From contig JAILBG010000135.1 in NCBI GenBank assembly GCA_024681215.1, positions 1 through 29,261 of the forward strand: a stretch of 29,261 nucleotides of DNA, in the 5' to 3' direction. Below, in pieces: positions 6,912-14,242 of the stretch. The position numbers were made by a program, and so were the translations under genes. Each line of letters opens with the position of its first letter. Positions within the stretch are counted from its first letter, which is position 1. A model generated the notes under the pieces. It had not been told where the DNA came from and made no database searches. It saw nothing but the letters and a program-made list of their open reading frames with translations. This stretch comes from RUG563 sp024681215. GTDB taxonomy: Bacteria; Bacillota; Clostridia; Christensenellales; Aristaeellaceae.

Positions 6912-7835
6912 TTACGCCCGGCAGGCGAAGGCCGTCCAGTCGCCTTTCCGGGTGATTTCGTCAATGGCATAGCCGGCGGAAAGCAGCGCGTCCCTGACCT
7001 CCTGCTCCGCCTCCGCGATGATCCCGGAGCAGATAAAGCGCCCGCCGGGAGAAAGATGATCCCGCAGGGGAGAGGCCAGCATGCAGATCACCGGGGCCAG
7101 GATGTTGGCCACGGCGAAATCGAACCGGCGGTGCAGGCCCTTGAGCAGGTCCCCCTGCCGCACCTCCACGGCGTCCGAAAGGCCGTTGTGGGCCACGTTT
7201 TCCCGGGCCACTCGCACGGCGTCCGGGTCGATGTCCACGGCCAGGATGTCCTTCGCGCCCAGCCGCGCCGCGGCGATGGCCAGGATGCCGCTGCCGGTGC
7301 CCACGTCCAGCAGAGAACCGCCGCGGTAATATTTTTCGATCAGCTGCACGCACATGGCGGTGGTTTCGTGGGTGCCGGTGCCGAAGGCCATGCCGGGGTC
7401 GATCTCAATGATCAGGTCGCCGGGCTCGGCGTTCCAGGGCTCCCAGGTGGGCTTGACCACCATGTGATCCCCCAGCCGGAAGGGCTTGTAATACTGCTTC
7501 CAGTTTTCGGCCCAGTCCTCTTCCTTCACGCCCTGAGTGGCTACGGCCAGGGTGCCCAGGCCTTCTTCCCGGAGGAGGGAAAGCTCCTCCTTCAGGGCAG
7601 AGAGCGCTTTGGGCAATTCCTCCATGGTGAACCAGGCCTTCACCTGCACGTCCTCGGGCATGGCGTCGATCACGGACTGATCCATCAGCTCCCACATGGC
7701 GGTGGGCTTGTCCGGGTCCGGCAGATCGCCGCGGTCCAGGATCTGGGTGCCGGCGGCCCCTAGGCGCATCAGCAGATCGGATACGATCTCGGCCCCCCGG
7801 GTGGTGGTGGAGACAGTGACTTCCGTATAATCCAT
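6912..7835 (-). CDS. prmA: Ribosomal protein L11 methyltransferase PrmA
   Basis: PrmA trimethylates ribosomal protein L11 with S-adenosylmethionine. Of 307 residues the first about 120 form the L11-recognition domain. Then come WKQYYKPFRLGDHMVVKPTW and the characteristic IDPGMAFGTGTHETT, followed by the Rossmann SAM loop LLDVGTGSGILAIAA and VDIDPDAV. NILAPV is the expected NxxAxx-type motif IV. The frame extends to 7853, but ATG at 7835 is preferred because GGAGG at 7849-7845 lies 9 bases before it and would otherwise be inside the gene. Only 4 bases separate it from the upstream GNAT gene. PrmA is more often found next to rsmE, which is absent here. Confidence 0.96.
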   Translation of the reverse strand: MDYTEVTVSTTTRGAEIVSDLLMRLGAAGTQILDRGDLPDPDKPTAMWELMDQSVIDAMPEDVQVKAWFTMEELPKALSALKEELSLLREEGLGTLAVATQGVKEEDWAENWKQYYKPFRLGDHMVVKPTWEPWNAEPGDLIIEIDPGMAFGTGTHETTAMCVQLIEKYYRGGSLLDVGTGSGILAIAAARLGAKDILAVDIDPDAVRVARENVAHNGLSDAVEVRQGDLLKGLHRRFDFAVANILAPVICMLASPLRDHLSPGGRFICSGIIAEAEQEVRDALLSAGYAIDEITRKGDWTAFACRA

Positions 7836-7839
7836 GGCG

Positions 7840-8370
7840 TTATTCCTCCGCATCCCGGAACAGGGACAGAACGATCACGTCGTGATACGCCCCTTCCCGG
7901 TACATTTCCTTTTTCAGCACCGCTTCCCTGCGGAAGCCGCAATGCTCATAGCAGCGCAGGGCCGCTTCGTTGAAATCGAAAACGCAGGCCTTGATCTTGC
8001 GCAGGTTCATTTCCTCAAAGCCGAACCGGCACAAAAGCCGGATGGCGTCCTGGCCGTATCCCTTGCCGCGGTATTCCTTTTCGCCGATCAGGATGGCCAG
8101 TTCCGCCAGGCGGTTTTTCCAGTTCACCCGGGTGAAGCCGCACTTGCCGATGAACAGGCCCTCCTGCAGCGTTTCGACGGCGAACTGGTATTCCCCGGAG
8201 GAATAGCTGGTGTTCTTGCCCATTTCCCGGGCCTCGTCGTCCACGGTGGAGGGGTACAGAATGGCGCCGGACGCGCCGCGCATCACGTCGTAATCGTTGC
8301 TGTAGGCCAGGCATTTCATCAGGTCCCCGTTATCGAACGCCCGCAGGCGCACCAGCTTTCCTTCATACAT
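7840..8370 (-). CDS. GNAT family N-acetyltransferase (RimJ/RimL-like)
   Basis: The 176-residue protein begins GKLVRLRAFDNGD, as RimJ/RimL-type acetyltransferases do. It carries the acetyl-CoA pyrophosphate loop RGKGYGQDA, then FNEAALRCYEHCGF, the typical GNAT motif B region. These enzymes acetylate N-termini of proteins or small amines. The substrate is unknown, although the tight link to prmA fits a ribosomal-protein target (inference). The chosen ATG at 8370 has AGGAGG at 10 bases; longer starts at 8400 and 8427 lack one and lie on or upstream of the promoter. It is the first gene of a four-gene minus-strand operon. Confidence 0.9.
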   Translation of the reverse strand: MYEGKLVRLRAFDNGDLMKCLAYSNDYDVMRGASGAILYPSTVDDEAREMGKNTSYSSGEYQFAVETLQEGLFIGKCGFTRVNWKNRLAELAILIGEKEYRGKGYGQDAIRLLCRFGFEEMNLRKIKACVFDFNEAALRCYEHCGFRREAVLKKEMYREGAYHDVIVLSLFRDAEE

Positions 8371-8398
8371 AAGGCGGTTTCCTCCTCGTTCCTTTTCC

Positions 8399-8427
8399 AT
8401 GATAATGCCCCGCCCGGCGGCTGTCAA
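8399..8427 (-). promoter_or_regulatory. Promoter of the GNAT-prmA-phosphatase operon
   Basis: Minus strand: consensus TTGACA at 8427-8422 and TATCAT at 8404-8399, 17-base spacer. The start point would be near 8392, leaving a short leader before the ATG at 8370. Confidence 0.85.
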
Positions 8428-8477
8428 TGCCGCGGGCAGGAAAACGGAGAAGAAAAATATCCGGAAAAATGAAGAAA

Positions 8478-8519
8478 ACGGCCTGCCGGGCCGTCATAAT
8501 CATCGGGATTGTTCAATCC
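8478..8519. other. Two inverted repeats in the divergent GNAT/sigma intergenic region
   Basis: ACGGCC (8478-8483) and GGCCGT (8489-8494) form a 6-bp hairpin. GGATTG (8506-8511) and CAATCC (8514-8519) form a palindrome with a TT centre, 22 bases before the sigma-factor ATG. The second could be an operator. I found no convincing -35/-10 pair or ECF-type promoter for the sigma gene here. Confidence 0.4.
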
Positions 8520-8540
8520 ACGGCAGGGAGATATGAAGAC

Positions 8541-9011
8541 ATGACGGACGAAGCATTTGAACGGGGCATATTGGATCTGACAGAAACGCTGTACCGCGTC
8601 AGCTACGCCCAGCTCTGGCAGCGGGTGGACCGGGAAGACGCGGTGCAGGAAACGCTGAAAAAGGCCTGGGAAAAAAGAAAACGCCTGAGGGACGACGGGA
8701 AGCTGAAAAGCTGGCTGATCCGCATCCTGCTGAACGAATGCCACAACATTCAGCGGCGGGGAAAGCGCGTGGTCCCATCCATGGACGTGCCGATGCCCCA
8801 AGCGCCGCCGGACGCGGACAAAACGATGCATGATCTGATCCTGTCCCTGCCGGAAAAATACAGGATGTCCGCGGTGCTCATCTTCATGGAGGGAATGACC
8901 GCGGCCCAGGCTGCGAAAGCCCTGGGCATCCCCCAGGGAACGGTCCATTCCCGGGTGCACCGGGCCCGGCAGATCCTGAGAGAAAAATGGGAGGAGGCGC
9001 AGAAGGAATGA
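8541..9011 (+). CDS. Sigma-70 family (ECF-like) RNA polymerase sigma factor
   Basis: The 156-residue protein has only regions 2 and 4. Region 2 spans about residues 8-75 (ILDLTETLYRVSYAQLWQRV through SWLIRILLNECHNIQRR). Region 4 spans about 97-150, with LSLPEKYRMSAVLIFMEGM and the helix-turn-helix TAAQAAKALGIPQGTVHSRV. This is the build of extracytoplasmic-function sigma factors that redirect RNA polymerase in response to envelope signals. The start at 8541 follows AGGGAG at 8525-8530; the open frame to 8427 has no better site. Its stop overlaps the start of a membrane protein (ATGA), the classic sigma/anti-sigma layout. Promoter targets are unknown. Confidence 0.92.
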   Translation: MTDEAFERGILDLTETLYRVSYAQLWQRVDREDAVQETLKKAWEKRKRLRDDGKLKSWLIRILLNECHNIQRRGKRVVPSMDVPMPQAPPDADKTMHDLILSLPEKYRMSAVLIFMEGMTAAQAAKALGIPQGTVHSRVHRARQILREKWEEAQKE

Positions 9012-10390
9012 AGCAGTTTCCGGACAGCCTTTCCGGCGCCTTCGGCCGGGCGGACAGGGAGTTCGTTTACCGCGTGCAAAGCACGCTGGAAAAGCTCAAA
9101 CAGCAGGAGGACAAAAAAGTGAAAAGAAAGCTGTCGGCGGGCCTGATCCTGGCCATCATCCTGGCGCTTCTGGCCACGGGCACCGCCCTGGCGCTGACCG
9201 TGGGCGGCTGGGGGCACATCGAAAAGGCCATGGACCTGGCCGTGGAGAGCGGCGCGTACGGGGAATGGAGCCTGGAAGCCAAATTGAAGCTGATCGACGC
9301 CATGCGGGCGGACGGCATCGGGATCAAAGACGGGGATTGGGAAAAACTGAACGGACAGGACCTGACGGAAGAAGAAAAGCACGCCCTGGCGGACGGGATT
9401 CTGACGGCGTATTACGGCGACGAAAAATACCTGTATTACTATACCATCGCCGAAGCCGAATGGGGCGATCCCCACGCCTGGTCGCTGGAGCAGAAGCACT
9501 GGTTCTGGGAAAAGCTCAGGGAAAAGGGACTGTACGGAGACGACGCCTGGGTCGACGTGCTGCCGGAGGAAGGAGACCTGGCGCCGGAGGAAGCCGTCCG
9601 CATCGCCAGGAAAGCGGTGAAAGACGCTTATATGCTGACGGATGCTGAGATCGAAGGCTATTATCCCAACGTGTCCTTCTTCATCACCGATGGGTGCAAA
9701 ACGCCCCGTTGGATGATCGAATTCATGTCTCGGTACGGGAACGGCGGGGAGTTCGTATCCTGGTACAGCGTGCTGCTCACCCGGGAAGGGGAAGTGACGG
9801 AGGACGCGTCGGAGGGCTGGCTGACGCCGGCGCACGCCCGCATCCGGGAGGAACAGCAGAAGGGAACGGCCGTCGACATGTCCGCCCTGCGGGGACAGAT
9901 GCGGCTGAAGGATCAGGAAACCGTGTACTGCCAGCCGGAGGGAGGGAAACACTATCATTTCCTTCCGGACTGCCCGATGGTGAAGCAAGAATTCCTGCCT
10001 CTCCGGGCGCTGCCCGTATCGGACCCGCAGATCGGCTTCTTGACGCCCTGCCCGTGCTGCGTGGAGCAGCAGGATTTCTGGACGCTCAAAGACAAGCTGC
10101 GCTACGGCGCGGGCGAATGGAAATATCCGGCGGCGGGCTGGATCAGCGAAGCGGAAGCGATCGGAAAGGCCCGGACGGCGCTGGAGGAGAAGGGATATTC
10201 CCCGGAGGGGCTGTATCCCGCCGTATACAGCACCGCCGAAAACCAGGAGGAAGAATACTATATCGTCTATTTCGACGCATTGACGATTGATCCCGACGGC
10301 GCCGTGGGCGCGGATCCGGTGTACTGCGTGGTCCTGGACGCCCGGACGGGAGAAACGATCTCCTGCGGCGAAAACCATAGCAACGGATAA
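9008..10390 (+). CDS. Single-pass membrane protein, probable anti-sigma or sensor partner
   Basis: The 460-residue protein has a charged cytoplasmic head of about 42 residues, one membrane segment at 43-64 (LSAGLILAIILALLATGTAL) and a large outer part. The outer part holds two segments resembling PepSY-like repeats, about 192-268 and 380-452, with EAVRIARKAVKD and EAIGKARTALEEKG followed by beta strands. Between them is a cluster C308, H315, H317, C322, C348, C350, C351 that looks able to bind metal or form disulfides. I recognise no named family over the full length. Overlap with the sigma gene by 4 bases and the topology suggest it restrains that sigma factor (inference); the short head lacks a recognisable ZAS zinc motif. 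A terminator follows. Confidence 0.8.
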   Translation: MKQFPDSLSGAFGRADREFVYRVQSTLEKLKQQEDKKVKRKLSAGLILAIILALLATGTALALTVGGWGHIEKAMDLAVESGAYGEWSLEAKLKLIDAMRADGIGIKDGDWEKLNGQDLTEEEKHALADGILTAYYGDEKYLYYYTIAEAEWGDPHAWSLEQKHWFWEKLREKGLYGDDAWVDVLPEEGDLAPEEAVRIARKAVKDAYMLTDAEIEGYYPNVSFFITDGCKTPRWMIEFMSRYGNGGEFVSWYSVLLTREGEVTEDASEGWLTPAHARIREEQQKGTAVDMSALRGQMRLKDQETVYCQPEGGKHYHFLPDCPMVKQEFLPLRALPVSDPQIGFLTPCPCCVEQQDFWTLKDKLRYGAGEWKYPAAGWISEAEAIGKARTALEEKGYSPEGLYPAVYSTAENQEEEYYIVYFDALTIDPDGAVGADPVYCVVLDARTGETISCGENHSNG

Positions 10391-10406
10391 ACCCAAAGCA
10401 TAACAA

Positions 10407-10439
10407 ACGGGCTCAGCGATAAAGCTGGGCCCGTGTTTT
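10407..10439 (+). terminator. Intrinsic terminator after the sigma/partner operon
   Basis: An 11-bp stem (10407-10417 with 10424-10434, one T-G pair) and 6-base loop are followed by GTTTT. On the minus strand the stem lies 20 bases after the SpoIID-like stop, but with a weak T-run. Confidence 0.8.
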
Positions 10440-10453
10440 ATGGGCGGATCACA

Positions 10454-12160
10454 TTATTTTTCCTTCACTACGAACTGGGCCATCACGTAGCCCTGGGCGT
10501 CGTCGGTCTTTACCAGCAGCCAGTCTCCCAGATCCCGGACCACGATCAGCGCCTGCCCGAAATACAGCTGGCGCAGCACTTCTGCCTGGGTGTTGGGCTC
10601 GGCCCGGAGGTTCAGATAGGAATTGACCCCGATGTTTCCCACCGTCACCCGGTATTCGCCGGGGGCAGGGGTGGCGGAAACGGGCATCAGGGTGGGCCGG
10701 GGCGTGGGCGTGGCCGCCGGGCCGGGGGTGGCCAGGAACTGATGCCGGATCTTCGGGGCGGCGGAGGCGGTATAGGCCACGGTCTCCAGCGTCATGCCGG
10801 GATAATAGAAGCGCAGGATCTGCTCATAGGTGAAGGCGTATTTGCCGGCCATTCGCTGGGCGCCCCGCTGGCTCATGCCCACGCCGTGGCCGTAGCGGCG
10901 GGATTCGATCACGAAGGCGTCGTCCGTTTCCCGAACGGTGATCACCTCGTTGCTGCCGGGATTGATGGACAGGTTCAGGGCGGTTTCCACCCCCGGGAAC
11001 AGGTCCAGCGCCACGGTGACGGGGGAGGGCAGCGGCTGCATGGGCCCCCATTCCTCCTTCTGCGCCGAAGGGGCCGGGGTGACGGCGGGATCGTCAAAAA
11101 TCGAGATTTCCGTTTCGTCCCCGTCGCTGATCATGCGGCGGCCCTCCACGGTGAAGGTCAGCCGCAGCAGGGTCATGACCCCGCCGCCGTCCCGGTGCAG
11201 GGGCAGGGCGGTTTCGGCGGCCTGGATGCTTGTTACGCGGATGTGCTCCGCGTCTCCGTCCCAGCCCTGGCTTTCCAGCTGTTCGCTGAGGATGCCGAGA
11301 ACGGAGTTTTTCAGCGGCCCCAGATCGCCGTTGGAGGAAAGGCGCTTGGGCAGGGAATACTTTTTCACGGTGCTTTCCGGGTTTTCCAGGTCGTAGGGAT
11401 CCTCCACCGCGGCGTAGCAGCTATCGTCGCTGTCGCCCCAGACGTGCCGGGGCAGCTCCGTCTGCCCGCCGTTGCTGGCGGAATAATAGCACTGGGCCAG
11501 GCTGCCCTTCCAAAAGCCGCAGATCCCCGTTGTCTCCCGCACGGCCCGGGCGGCGTTGGCGTGCTCTTTCCTGACGCCGTAGTAGGCTTGGTCGTTGGTG
11601 TTGTCCACCAAATCGTAATCCCCGGACGCGCCGGCCTTGCGAAGCGCGTAGGTGCGGGCGGCCACCGCCTGGGCCTTCAGGGCCTCCAGGGGGTAGGAAT
11701 CGCTCATTTCATAGGGGACCACGCCCAGAATGTATTCCTCCACCGGGGCGTGGAGCACGGCCCGGAGCGCGCCGTCCCGCACCGTCAGGTGGAGATCACC
11801 GGGGTGCAGCGCGTAATTTCCGTTGATCCTTACGCCGTTTTCCTTTCCGTCGTCGGTTTCGTGGCGAGTCAGGATCAACGTTTTCCCGGCGTTCAGGGAC
11901 ATGCCTTCGTAATATACGTAAATCTCATTGTCTACCGCGGCGGCCGTCAGGCGGCTGCCCCGCTGAAAGGCGATATCGTTCAGGGTATAGCTGCCGTCCA
12001 GGGAGATATCCGCCCGGTCGGTCAGGTTCAGCCGGGTCAAGAGCACCCGGACGGTCCCGGACATTTTCTTTTCCGCCCGGACGGACGGCACCGACGCTAT
12101 CAGGAGCGGCAGCGTCAGCAGCAAAGCGATGAGACTGCGGAGATGCGTTTTATTCCTCAA
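10454..12160 (-). CDS. Secreted SpoIID/LytB-domain protein with C-terminal SH3 domain
   Basis: SpoIID-type proteins are lytic transglycosylases that cleave denuded peptidoglycan; SpoIID itself drives engulfment during sporulation. The 568-residue protein has a signal peptide (1-29, ending SVRA). The SpoIID domain runs from about 135, with VVPYEMSDSYPLEALKAQA (E151 matches the catalytic Glu position), through YYSASNGGQTE (225-235) to GHGVGMSQRGAQ (424-435). A Pro/Thr linker (478-502) leads to a bacterial SH3 domain (503-568, with YLNLRAEPN). SH3 tails bind cell wall, so this is more likely a LytB-like wall enzyme than the short SpoIID, although a sporulation role is possible. The start is TTG at 12160, set by AAAGGAGG 9 bases upstream. 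It is monocistronic. Confidence 0.92.
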   Translation of the reverse strand: MRNKTHLRSLIALLLTLPLLIASVPSVRAEKKMSGTVRVLLTRLNLTDRADISLDGSYTLNDIAFQRGSRLTAAAVDNEIYVYYEGMSLNAGKTLILTRHETDDGKENGVRINGNYALHPGDLHLTVRDGALRAVLHAPVEEYILGVVPYEMSDSYPLEALKAQAVAARTYALRKAGASGDYDLVDNTNDQAYYGVRKEHANAARAVRETTGICGFWKGSLAQCYYSASNGGQTELPRHVWGDSDDSCYAAVEDPYDLENPESTVKKYSLPKRLSSNGDLGPLKNSVLGILSEQLESQGWDGDAEHIRVTSIQAAETALPLHRDGGGVMTLLRLTFTVEGRRMISDGDETEISIFDDPAVTPAPSAQKEEWGPMQPLPSPVTVALDLFPGVETALNLSINPGSNEVITVRETDDAFVIESRRYGHGVGMSQRGAQRMAGKYAFTYEQILRFYYPGMTLETVAYTASAAPKIRHQFLATPGPAATPTPRPTLMPVSATPAPGEYRVTVGNIGVNSYLNLRAEPNTQAEVLRQLYFGQALIVVRDLGDWLLVKTDDAQGYVMAQFVVKEK

Positions 12161-12169
12161 GGATCCGGT

Positions 12170-12177
12170 CCTCCTTT
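12170..12177 (-). promoter_or_regulatory. Ribosome binding site fixing the TTG start of the SpoIID-like gene
   Basis: Minus-strand AAAGGAGG lies 9 bases upstream of TTG at 12160, right before a clean signal peptide. Confidence 0.82.
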
Positions 12178-12306
12178 ACGGCGTCGTTCCGGTATACAAC
12201 GAAAGGGCGGCGCGTTTTGATCACTTTTTTCAGAAATATGCGCCATTGCATTGTGCCCGGCGCGGCCCGGCGTTATGCGCCGCCGATAGATTCCTTATAC
12301 GTTTTT

Positions 12307-12334
12307 ATTATACAGAAAAAGTGCGGAAATTCAA
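12307..12334 (-). promoter_or_regulatory. Probable promoter of the SpoIID-like gene
   Basis: Minus strand: TTGAAT at 12334-12329 and perfect TATAAT at 12312-12307, 16-base spacer. This vegetative-type promoter would give a leader of about 140 bases, long for this genome. I did not find a convincing sporulation-sigma promoter nearer the gene. Confidence 0.6.
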
Positions 12335-12394
12335 TGAAACCGCATAAAAATAACATATCCGCTGTTTTTTTCCGTGGTTTTGGCCCGCTTAGAA

Positions 12395-12423
12395 TTTACA
12401 AGCGCCGGGAAACATGATAGAAT
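12395..12423 (+). promoter_or_regulatory. Promoter of the MATE transporter gene
   Basis: TTTACA at 12395-12400 and TAGAAT at 12418-12423 with a 17-base spacer. The expected start near 12430 rules out the upstream ATG at 12414 as the translation start. Confidence 0.75.
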
Positions 12424-12452
12424 CTGGGGCAGGAAAGGCGGGTGTTCACATC

Positions 12453-13898
12453 ATGCGGGGGAACGTGTTCAGGCGGCTGCTGGCGCCGGAATGCCTGGTG
12501 AAGGAAGAACACCGCCTGGGCGAATTGCCGGACACGAAAACGGCGTATAAGAGCGCCATGCATATCGCGCTTCCCTCCATCATCGAAATGGTGCTGATGA
12601 GCCTGATCGGCTCCGTGGACACCATGATGGTGGGCAACGAGCTGGGCCCCGCCGCCCTGAGCAGCGTCGGATTGCCCACGCAGCCGCGAATGCTGCTGCT
12701 GTGCATGTTTTTCGCGCTGAACGTGGGGGTCACAGCCATCGTGGCCCGCAGGAAGGGCGAGGAAAGGCAGGAGGAGGCCAACAGCACGCTCCGCAACGCC
12801 ATGATGCTGGCGCTGGGGCTTTCCTGCGTGCTGACGGCGGCGGCGGTGGCGTTTGCAGAGCCTCTGCTGCGCCTTGCGGGCGGCGACAAGGCCGAAACGG
12901 ACAAGATCTTCACCGACGCCGTGGATTATTTCCGCATCATGGCGTATTCCCTGCCGGTGAACGCGCTGGCTATGTGCATCTGCGCCGCTCAGCGGGGCAT
13001 CGGCAAAACCAAAATCACCATGTGGGTCAATATCGCCAGCAACCTGATCAACGTGTTTTTCAATTACTGCCTGATCGGGGGCAATCTGGGCTTCCGGCGC
13101 CTGGAGGTCCGGGGCGCGGCCATCGCGTCGGTGATCGGCATGGCGGCGGGCCTGGTGATGGCGCTGTGGACGGTGGTGGCCGGGGGCCGGTTCAGGGGAT
13201 ACCTGCATCTGTCCGTTCACGATCGGTGGCGCTTTGACCGGGACACCATGCGCTCCATCGTGAAGGTGGGCGGCAACGCGGCCATCGAGCAGCTGGGCGT
13301 CCGGTTCGGGTTTTTCATTTACGCCCGCATCCTGTTTTCCCTGGGCACCGTCATGTACGCGGCCAACCAGATCTGCATGCAGCTGCTGAGCATCACCTTC
13401 ACCTTCGGCGACGGCCTGGGGGTGGCGGCCACTGCGCTGGTGGGGCAGAACCTGGGCAGGAAGCGGGCGGACCTGAGCATGCTCTACGGGAAGGTCTGCC
13501 AGCGGTACGGCATGATGATCTCCGCGGTGCTGGGGACGCTGATCCTTGCTTCCCGGTATCAGCTGGCCAATCTGTTCATCGGCAATACGGAGCATGCCGA
13601 TCAGGTGATCTATCACGCCGCCAATACCATGCTGGTGCTGGCGGCGGTGCAGCCCTTCCAGATCAGCTCGGTGGTGCTGTCCGGTTCCCTGCGGGGCGCC
13701 GGGGACAACCTGTACGTGGCCATGGTGGCCACCGTATGCGTCAGCGTGATCCGTCCGCTGATGGCGATTCTGGCGGTGAATGTGCTGCATCTGGAGCTGA
13801 TGGGCACGTGGATCTTCGGCCTGTCCGAGATCCTGGTGAGGGTGGCGTTCTTCTATCCGCGCTTCGCCAGCGGAAAATGGAAGGATAAAAAAGTATGA
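12453..13898 (+). CDS. MATE family efflux transporter
   Basis: The 481-residue protein is a 12-helix multidrug and toxin extrusion carrier that exports organic compounds using a Na+ or H+ gradient. Both halves show the pseudo-repeat: IALPSIIEMVLMSLIGSVDTMMVG in the first and GGNAAIEQLGVRFGFFIYARIL in the second. GDGLGVAATALVGQNLG is the typical MATE signature. About 30 soluble residues precede the first helix. The ATG at 12453 is chosen over 12414 because the latter lies before the predicted transcription start; GGCGGGTG at 12437-12444 is a moderate ribosome binding site. The substrate cannot be told. Its stop overlaps the start of a small unknown ORF. Confidence 0.93.
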   Translation: MRGNVFRRLLAPECLVKEEHRLGELPDTKTAYKSAMHIALPSIIEMVLMSLIGSVDTMMVGNELGPAALSSVGLPTQPRMLLLCMFFALNVGVTAIVARRKGEERQEEANSTLRNAMMLALGLSCVLTAAAVAFAEPLLRLAGGDKAETDKIFTDAVDYFRIMAYSLPVNALAMCICAAQRGIGKTKITMWVNIASNLINVFFNYCLIGGNLGFRRLEVRGAAIASVIGMAAGLVMALWTVVAGGRFRGYLHLSVHDRWRFDRDTMRSIVKVGGNAAIEQLGVRFGFFIYARILFSLGTVMYAANQICMQLLSITFTFGDGLGVAATALVGQNLGRKRADLSMLYGKVCQRYGMMISAVLGTLILASRYQLANLFIGNTEHADQVIYHAANTMLVLAAVQPFQISSVVLSGSLRGAGDNLYVAMVATVCVSVIRPLMAILAVNVLHLELMGTWIFGLSEILVRVAFFYPRFASGKWKDKKV

Positions 13899-14098
13899 TC
13901 CCGTATGCTTTCGATCCGTACGGGGCACGCTGTTCCCGGGAAGGGGGGACGGGCATGCTCCGTTTTTTTCTTGATTTCTCTGAATCGTGCCGGCAGCGGC
14001 GAAAAGCGCGCCGGGCGTTCCGCGCGTACGCCCGCAACGGATGGCAGTGCCCCTGGATACGGAAAAACCGGCTGTGGTATTCGGTGTGGCATCGGTGA
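13895..14098 (+). CDS. Small cationic hypothetical protein coupled to the MATE gene
   Basis: A 67-codon ORF starts in the MATE stop codon (ATGA), with GGAAGGA 9 bases upstream. A second in-frame ATG at 13955 has a purine-rich AAGGGGGG 6 bases upstream and would give a 47-residue peptide. The product is rich in Arg (RRKARRAFRAYAR), has two Trp-containing stretches near the C-terminus and three Cys in the long form. There is no signal peptide or clear membrane segment. It ends 8 bases before an intrinsic terminator, so it is inside the MATE transcript. I do not recognise it. Real translation is plausible from the two binding sites, but an untranslated 3' region is the alternative. Confidence 0.45.
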   Translation: MIPYAFDPYGARCSREGGTGMLRFFLDFSESCRQRRKARRAFRAYARNGWQCPWIRKNRLWYSVWHR

Positions 14099-14106
14099 AA
14101 AGCAGG

Positions 14107-14140
14107 ACGGCGCGGGAAACCCCGCCGCCGTTTTCTTATT
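14107..14140 (+). terminator. Intrinsic terminator of the MATE transcript
   Basis: ACGGCG-CGGG at 14107-14116 pairs with CCCG-(C)-CGCCGT at 14121-14131, one bulged C, loop AAAC, followed by a T-rich tail up to 14143. Confidence 0.82.
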
Positions 14141-14168
14141 TTTGGCCGCAAACGGCCTGATTTGGCCG
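14141..14168 (+). other. Repeated TTTGGCCG element upstream of the yicC promoter
   Basis: TTTGGCCG occurs at 14141-14148 and 14161-14168, 20 bases apart, i.e. about two helical turns. CGGCC at 14153-14157 can pair with the first copy around a CAAA loop. The same TTTGGCCGA core is found at 28357-28365 upstream of the pckA promoter. It could be a regulator site or chance. Confidence 0.4.
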
Positions 14169-14187
14169 AAAACATGAAAATTTGGGC

Positions 14188-14216
14188 TTTCAGGAAACGC
14201 AAAAGTATGATATAAT
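14188..14216 (+). promoter_or_regulatory. Promoter of the yicC-to-rsmA gene cluster
   Basis: Perfect TATAAT at 14211-14216 preceded by TG one base away (extended -10), with TTTCAG at 14188-14193, 17-base spacer. The start point near 14223 is close to the yicC ribosome binding site. It is the only strong promoter seen before the 15 closely packed genes. Confidence 0.82.
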
Positions 14217-14242
14217 CAACTGATACGAAGGAGGGATGGCGG

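Noticed and set aside
8461..8500. ECF-type promoter (GGAAAA with CGTC) upstream of the sigma gene
   Set aside because: The two boxes are 23 bases apart, far from the 16-17 expected.
10433..12220. Plus-strand open frame of about 600 codons
   Set aside because: Antisense to the SpoIID-like gene, which has a signal peptide, domain motifs, promoter and ribosome binding site.
12396..13928. Minus-strand open frame of about 510 codons
   Set aside because: Antisense to the MATE gene; His/Gln-rich translation typical of a shadow frame.
13905..14177. Alternative 90-codon frame behind the MATE gene
   Set aside because: It runs through the intrinsic terminator at 14107 and has no placed ribosome binding site.
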